Origin: Austropuccinia psidii
Lineage: Eukaryota > Basidiomycota > Pucciniomycetes > Pucciniales > Sphaerophragmiaceae
Assembly (NCBI GenBank): GCA_023105745.1
Contig: JALGQZ010000011.1
Coordinates: forward strand, 30,378,612 to 30,442,611
Length of the DNA: 64,000 nucleotides
Direction: 5' to 3'
Position numbers and translations under genes: made by a program. Positions 58,717 through 64,000 of this stretch are shown here, one piece after another. The notes beneath the pieces were generated by a model that saw only the letters and a list, made by a program, of their open reading frames with translations, ran no database searches and was not told the DNA's origin. The number at the start of each line of letters is the position of its first letter. Position 1 is the first letter of the stretch.

Positions 58717-60555
58717 TGTAAGGTGTGGATATGAAACTTTGATTAAAAATCAAGTACTTTTCCTGTCCTCAAAATTTGTATAAGGTAAAATTCAGTTAAA
58801 AATAGTATGAAATATTATTTTTAAGAGAAAACACGCCAATTTTATTGTTTATAACTTTATTAGTATAAAACAATAATATTATAAAAATTTATTGTTTTAC
58901 CAACAATAAAAATTTATCCAAAAAATACTCTACAAGAGATATTTTAAGGCTACAAAAGAAATTTCTTCAAGAGCAATTTCAATTGGAATTAATTGAGCAA
59001 AGAACTGCAAGCAATTAATTAAAGAACAAAGTCTTTAAAAATAGTATTAAAGAGAAAACACGCCCAAAAGTGACCAGAGTGAATTTGGAAACAAAGTGAC
59101 AAAGTTAACAGTGATGAAAGATGCTTTAATTCACTTTTGGGGTGGTTCAGGGGTAAAAATGATTATAAGAGTTACAAACAATGATTATAATGATTTTTTC
59201 ACGTGGTTAAAAGGATTAAAATTATTAAAAATTGGTGGTTGGAATCTTTGATTGATTGGTTTAACAGTGTTTAAACTAATTAATAAAAGGAAAAAGATTC
59301 TAACATGAAGAGAAAAGTGGGGCAAAGAAGACATTCTTTTATAGCCATTAATTCTCTTACTCCAAAAGTAAAATTTACTCTTGTCAGTCGTAAAAAACAG
59401 TCTGACAACAGAAAAGCCAATTATGGCATCATTGAACCCTGGTTTAGACCAAAAAGGGCTGGTTTAAGCCATTTTTAGCCATTTTTAGCCATTTTAGACC
59501 CTTAAATCAGCCATTACTATAGCAATACTAGGCCTAGAGCCTTCAAAACACGTCAGAATGTGTGTCAGAGGCGTAGAAACCAGTTAAAACTGTTTTTATT
59601 ATGATTGTTTTATCTTAAGGGTAGTTTTACCCTCTTGGCAACAGCTAAAACTACCCCAGTTGGTATCAAAACCTCATCATCAATTGAGTCCACAGACCCT
59701 GTAACTCAATTCCAGGCCAAAAGTGATGAACTTTTGCGTGAATTTTGACATCCCACGCCTGTCAGCAAGGATTTTGGGGGTCTAGCTCCCCCTTAGAGCT
59801 GGAGTTCCTTTTCCCCCCCAAATTTAATCTTTCCAATTTATTTTTCCTTTAATTCCTCATCATGTATTATACTTATAATTTACACATGTAATTCAATTCA
59901 ATTGTACAGTACAATACAGTAATAATTGACACCTCATATGTAAATCAAAGTTCACTTATGTAATACACGCGCACATTTTGACATTTCAATTGAATTCAAT
60001 TGAAAATACTTCAATTCCTCATAACTTCTAAACTAAACACAACACCTCAATTTTAACACAAAAATTGATGGTTAACACCACATGTGGTGTGAATTAAATT
60101 AAGGTTTTGAGGATTTTCAACTTTTGTATTGAAAATACTAAAAACTTAATTTAAGCTTATTTAGAGTTGAGTTACAAAAATTTCACCCAGAGGTGACCCC
60201 ACCTGATTTTTTATGAGGAATCCAATGGTGAAATAAAATTTATATGTTTATTTATTGGATAAAAAGTTATAATAAATTTTATTTAACTTTTTTCCAAATT
60301 TATTTATTTTTTCACAATTTTGTTAAAATTTCATTTTTACTTAAATTTTTCAAGTATAAATGTAATTTTATATTTACAAAATTTAAAGTAATTTTATTTT
60401 TAAATTATAATTAATTTTTTATTTTTAATATAATTTTATATTTATATTTTTATTTTTATTTTAATAATATAAATAAATTTATTTTATTTATATTAATATG
60501 TTATTTTTTATATTTGTGGTCTTTTGGGTATATGAAATTACCTCTAAGGCTCACA
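58717..60555 (-). repeat. 3' LTR of T5
   Basis: 1839 bp, TGTAAGG...CTCACA. It is nearest to the solo LTR at 7049-8883; both carry an insert (GTTACAAACAATGATTATA, near 59170 and 7500) that the two T4 LTRs lack. CACGTGG lies near 59200. Confidence 0.95.
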
Positions 60556-60573
60556 TTCCCTCCCCCTAAAAAA
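60556..60573 (-). other. T5 polypurine tract
   Basis: TTCCCTCCCCCTAAAAAAG complement, identical to the T4 tract, adjoining the LTR. Confidence 0.8.
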
Positions 60574-60578
60574 GAATA

Positions 60579-63500
60579 TTACTTTGTAATATTGGTGTTT
60601 CTAGTGTGTCTGAATCTCCTCAGGAGTTTGGTGGCTTCTGGTATATCTTTCTCTTCTAACCATTCATCTTCACAAGTTGGGTCACTGTACCTAACAAGGT
60701 ATTCCCTTACTTTCTTGGTTCTTAATTTCCTTTCTTTAAGAACTTTGGTTATTTTCTTAGTACCAGATGTCTCAATAGGAGGTATAACTTGGGGAATCTT
60801 ATTCCTCAAGGGAAATTTCTCAGCATCACTAGATTTGTATGGCTTTATCAAGCTTACTGGAGATGTAGGGTGCTTATTGCTAAGTTCTTCAGATAACTCT
60901 ACTTCAACAGCATTTTCTCCATGGAGGGCCTTAATCACAAAAGGTCCTGCAAAGGAGTCTTTTAGCTTTTTACATCCTTTGATGTTATTGAAGTTAGTGG
61001 TGGATACAAGAACTAGGTCCCCCACTTTGAAATCTGGAGTTGCATGAGATTTATCCCATTTGTCTTTAGCATATGCAAAAGAGTCCTCCATGCATCTCAC
61101 TGCATGCTTTCTAGCTTTGTCTAGCATTCCTTTGAAGCTAGCAGCTGTGGGATGTATTTCAATTAAGTCTTTCCTCAAGGAATCTTGGGGTAACTTGGGG
61201 TTCCATCCTTTTTCTAGAATAGCAGGAGTCTGATTGGTACTGGAATGGATTGATGTTTTATATGCTAATTCCAGTGCTGGTAACAGAGTACACCAATCAT
61301 GGGTAAATCCATCACAATCTTTGAATTCAAGGCCATATGCACAAAATCTTCTCACCATGTCCTCTAAGGTTTGGATCATTCTTTCAGCCAGACCATCAGT
61401 TTGTGGGTGGTAGGCTGTAGAGAAAGACAGTTTTGTGCCAAATAATTGGTGAAGATTTGTCCATAGAGCTGAAGTGAATTTGGGATCTCTATCACTGATG
61501 ATATTTGTAAATATCCCAGTCCATGACACTACTCTATTCCATATCAGAAGAGCTGTATCCATGGCTGTATCATCTTTGTGACATGGTAAAAAGATTGGAG
61601 TTTTACTGAATCTGTCCACAATTACTAGGCAAGCATTATAGCTCCTGTCACCTCCTGGTGGTAGGCCAGTTACCCAATCCATATGGACAATTTCCCAAGG
61701 TCTGTTTGGTTCTTGGATTTTCATCATATTTCCAAGTCTTTTGCCAGTGGATTTATTTGCCTTTTGGCATCTGTCACAGGTTTTGCAATACTCTGCAACA
61801 TCCTTTTGCCACATTGGCCACCATATGCAGGTCTTCACTTTCTCTCTTGTTCTGTCTTCAGAAAGATGTCCTGAAAAGGGACTATCATGGCATTCTTTCA
61901 GTACAAGATTGATTAATGACCTGTCTACAACTGTCATGACACATGTGTGCTTGGTTCTGTGGTAAATTATACCATCCAGTAGGTGAAATCTTCCTTCATT
62001 ATAAGATTTTCTCCATACTTCATCCAAGGCATGTATTAGAGAGTTGTCTTTACAGTCTTTGTTAAGTAATTGGCATAAGATGCTACAATTCTTATCTTGA
62101 GTGTAACTATTTCTGACTTCTTCAAAGAAGGTGGTGTTCAAGTCTGTAACACTTATTCCTTCTATTGGAATTTGTGGTGAGGCTTCTTCTGGAACATAAG
62201 CAGGATTATCAATGTTATTTGGTAATGGCCATCTGCTTAGTCCATCTGCATTCTTATGAATATTCCCATCTTTATGAACAATAGTCATATTGCCTCTGTA
62301 TTCTTGTATGGCTATTTGCCATCTGAGCATGTGTCTGTTAGGAGTTTTCATGTTCAAAAGTGATTTCACAGCTGTACAATCTGTTATTACTTCAAAAACA
62401 CATCCCTCTAAGAAATAGTTCAATTTCTCCAAGGCCCAGACAAGGCATAGACATTCCATTTGACTTGCTCCATATCTGGCTTCAGTTGGTTTGATTTGCC
62501 TGGATATGAAACATATTGGTCCTTCTACAGGTTTGTCATTTATGATCTGAACTTGGTGAAGTGCAGCACCTAGTCCATCCCCTGATGCATCAATATACAG
62601 TTTGAAAGGTAATTTAAAGTCTGGCATCAGTAAGAGTGGAGCAGTGGTCAATGCTTCTCTTAGAGATTCAAAAGCTTTGACTCTGTCAACAGTCATCTCA
62701 AATACTGTGTCTTTGTCACACAACTTATAAAGTGGTCTTGCTATGGATGCAAAGTCTTTAATGTGTTGCCTGTAATATCCTGCAAAACCCAAGAGTGACT
62801 GAATTTCCTTCTTATTCTGAGGCATGGGTTTTAACAATACTGCTGCAACTTTGTTTTTATCAATTCCAAGGGACAAACCAGATACAACATGTCCTAGTGC
62901 CTTAAGTTCTTTAAATCCAAAATGACATTTCTTCAAGGAGATTTTCATGTTTACTGATTGGATTTTTGTCAAAACTCTTGATAATCTGTACATGTGTTCC
63001 TCCCAAGTCTTTGAACAGATAATAATGTCATCAATGTAAATGATTAACCATCCCTCTGAGAGTTCTTCAGGGAAGATTTCATTCATCATTCTTTGGAAGT
63101 GTGAAGGTGCATTTTTGATACCAAAGGGCATCCTTAAGTATTCATACACTCCACAATGAACAATAATTCTCAAGTATTTTCTTGCTCTTGGTGTTACCAC
63201 ATTTTGATGGAATCCTTTAAGGGCATCCATAGTGGTTATATACACTGCTTGAGATATTTGAGTAAGGGCAATTTGGATTTTTGGTATTGGGTATCTGTCT
63301 GGAACAGTGTAAGTGTTCAGAGCTCTAAAGTCCCCAACCATTCTGGATTTTCCATTATGCCACGCCACTATGACTGGTGTAGTTATTTCTACTTCCTCAT
63401 TGTGGCCTGCTTTTCTTATTACACCAAGGTCTAGAAGTTCTTTGATATGAATTTCTAGAGCTTCTCTTGATTTTGGACTTGCTGGATAAGCAGGTCTTCT

Positions 63501-64000
63501 TAAGAGTGGTGGATAAGGTCTCTCAATGTTAAGAATGATGTCAATTTCATGACCAATAATTGCTCCCAGAGGTTCTTTGTCTGTAGCAAATGCTCCTCTG
63601 TGGTCATACAAAAGGGAAGAAAGTTCATTTTCTTGCTTATCAGTCAGATGAAGGCTTATTTCAGCCTCATTTAACTGTTCAGACTTGAATTTCTCTAACT
63701 CTAAGTTGACTGGTGATACTTTGTTTACTGTAATTTGTCTTTTGAAGGGTAAAAAGGCAAATTTCTGGCGCTTATTGTCTCCAATTGTAAAGTATCTGTC
63801 TTTGTTATTATGTAAATCTATCCCATACATGATTAAATAGTCATTTCCCAATATAAAATGGGTACTAGAGCAATTTTCCATAACAACAAATTCAACTGTG
63901 ATCCTTAAATTCCCATTTATGTGTGGGAATATGACATTGGTCTCAAAGATTCCTAATGCTTTCATTGGGTTACTTGCACTGTTGAATTTTATACCATCAA
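60579..64000 (-). CDS. pol: T5 Pol polyprotein, partial at the window edge
   Basis: Open from the right edge (the frame continues upstream of the Met at 63965) to the stop at 60579. Protease C-terminal part, RT with MDALKGFHQ and YIDD, RNase H ([13 protein letters not shown]), integrase with [37 protein letters not shown] and DGLAERM, and a C-terminal chromodomain-like [15 protein letters not shown]. Every catalytic residue visible is intact, including the RT Asp that T4 has lost. The first protease motif is outside the window. This is the best candidate for a recently active copy here. Confidence 0.95.
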   Translation of the reverse strand, partial: DGIKFNSASNPMKALGIFETNVIFPHINGNLRITVEFVVMENCSSTHFILGNDYLIMYGIDLHNNKDRYFTIGDNKRQKFAFLPFKRQITVNKVSPVNLELEKFKSEQLNEAEISLHLTDKQENELSSLLYDHRGAFATDKEPLGAIIGHEIDIILNIERPYPPLLRRPAYPASPKSREALEIHIKELLDLGVIRKAGHNEEVEITTPVIVAWHNGKSRMVGDFRALNTYTVPDRYPIPKIQIALTQISQAVYITTMDALKGFHQNVVTPRARKYLRIIVHCGVYEYLRMPFGIKNAPSHFQRMMNEIFPEELSEGWLIIYIDDIIICSKTWEEHMYRLSRVLTKIQSVNMKISLKKCHFGFKELKALGHVVSGLSLGIDKNKVAAVLLKPMPQNKKEIQSLLGFAGYYRQHIKDFASIARPLYKLCDKDTVFEMTVDRVKAFESLREALTTAPLLLMPDFKLPFKLYIDASGDGLGAALHQVQIINDKPVEGPICFISRQIKPTEARYGASQMECLCLVWALEKLNYFLEGCVFEVITDCTAVKSLLNMKTPNRHMLRWQIAIQEYRGNMTIVHKDGNIHKNADGLSRWPLPNNIDNPAYVPEEASPQIPIEGISVTDLNTTFFEEVRNSYTQDKNCSILCQLLNKDCKDNSLIHALDEVWRKSYNEGRFHLLDGIIYHRTKHTCVMTVVDRSLINLVLKECHDSPFSGHLSEDRTREKVKTCIWWPMWQKDVAEYCKTCDRCQKANKSTGKRLGNMMKIQEPNRPWEIVHMDWVTGLPPGGDRSYNACLVIVDRFSKTPIFLPCHKDDTAMDTALLIWNRVVSWTGIFTNIISDRDPKFTSALWTNLHQLFGTKLSFSTAYHPQTDGLAERMIQTLEDMVRRFCAYGLEFKDCDGFTHDWCTLLPALELAYKTSIHSSTNQTPAILEKGWNPKLPQDSLRKDLIEIHPTAASFKGMLDKARKHAVRCMEDSFAYAKDKWDKSHATPDFKVGDLVLVSTTNFNNIKGCKKLKDSFAGPFVIKALHGENAVEVELSEELSNKHPTSPVSLIKPYKSSDAEKFPLRNKIPQVIPPIETSGTKKITKVLKERKLRTKKVREYLVRYSDPTCEDEWLEEKDIPEATKLLRRFRHTRNTNITK

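Larger units (their letters stand above)
58717..64000 (-). mobile_element. Ty3/Gypsy element T5 (T4 family), right end outside the window
   Basis: Minus-strand element whose 3' LTR is 58717-60555, followed by the polypurine complement and pol. TCAGT (58712-58716) should be the target duplication; its mate lies beyond the window. Pol is about 95% like T4 by eye, with fewer damaging changes. It inserted into the partner-protein gene of the Harbinger-type transposon. Confidence 0.95.

Noticed and set aside
1..64000. CRISPR arrays, rRNA and tRNA genes
   Set aside because: No spaced short palindromic repeats were seen. No rRNA segment or tRNA cloverleaf was recognised by eye, although a tRNA scan was not possible.

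Overview
The window looks like a repeat-rich fungal chromosome segment, most likely from a rust fungus (Pucciniales). Four things point there: chromodomain-bearing Ty3/Gypsy retrotransposons with long AT-rich LTRs; a PIF/Harbinger transposase paired with a coiled-coil partner protein of the sort common in rust genomes; short (67-83 bp) GT-AG introns; and an RTA1-family gene, a family confined to fungi. From memory, the pol proteins resemble the abundant repeat proteins of myrtle rust (Austropuccinia psidii), but I could not check this. About 90% of the window is transposon sequence, most of it decayed.

Layout. (1) 1-11430: a plus-strand Ty3 element ('T1') whose pol gene is split by a solo LTR (7049-8883) with a perfect 5-bp target duplication. 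(2) 11431-13269: unclassified AT-rich sequence holding a diverged duplication of about 350 bp. (3) 13270-48692: a nest. Plus-strand Ty3 element 'T3' (target duplication TGTTG) carries a Ty1/Copia element (15950-31657, duplication AGAAC) in its first gene. The Copia element carries minus-strand Ty3 element 'T2' (18798-29340, duplication AGAAT). The 3' LTR of T3 carries minus-strand Ty3 element 'T4' (37253-47258, duplication CAGCC). All five insertions, solo LTR included, have exact 5-bp target duplications, so the order of events can be read directly. (4) 48693-53245: a gene-bearing island with a pogo-like MITE (49768-50187) and the one convincing host gene, a three-exon RTA1-like membrane protein (51709-52728). 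(5) 53247-58716: a PIF/Harbinger-type segment with a DDE transposase carrying one nonsense codon, some unrecognised ORFs, and a coiled-coil partner protein whose N-terminus was cut by the last element. (6) 58717-64000: the 3' LTR and pol of a second T4-family Ty3 element ('T5'), running off the right edge.

The most interesting signal is at the 5' end of the Ty3 coding regions. In all four families where this region is visible (T1, T2, T3, T4), two overlapping reading frames occupy about 600-700 bp. The 'beta' frame is preceded by a small exon and a phase-1 intron, and reads as a recognisably conserved protein. The 'alpha' frame, always -1 relative to beta, runs on into Gag. In T2 and T4 the alpha ATG lies inside the intron, 8-11 bases before the 3' splice site, so splicing could in principle select which protein is made. 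Whether both proteins are real needs codon-substitution tests and transcript data.
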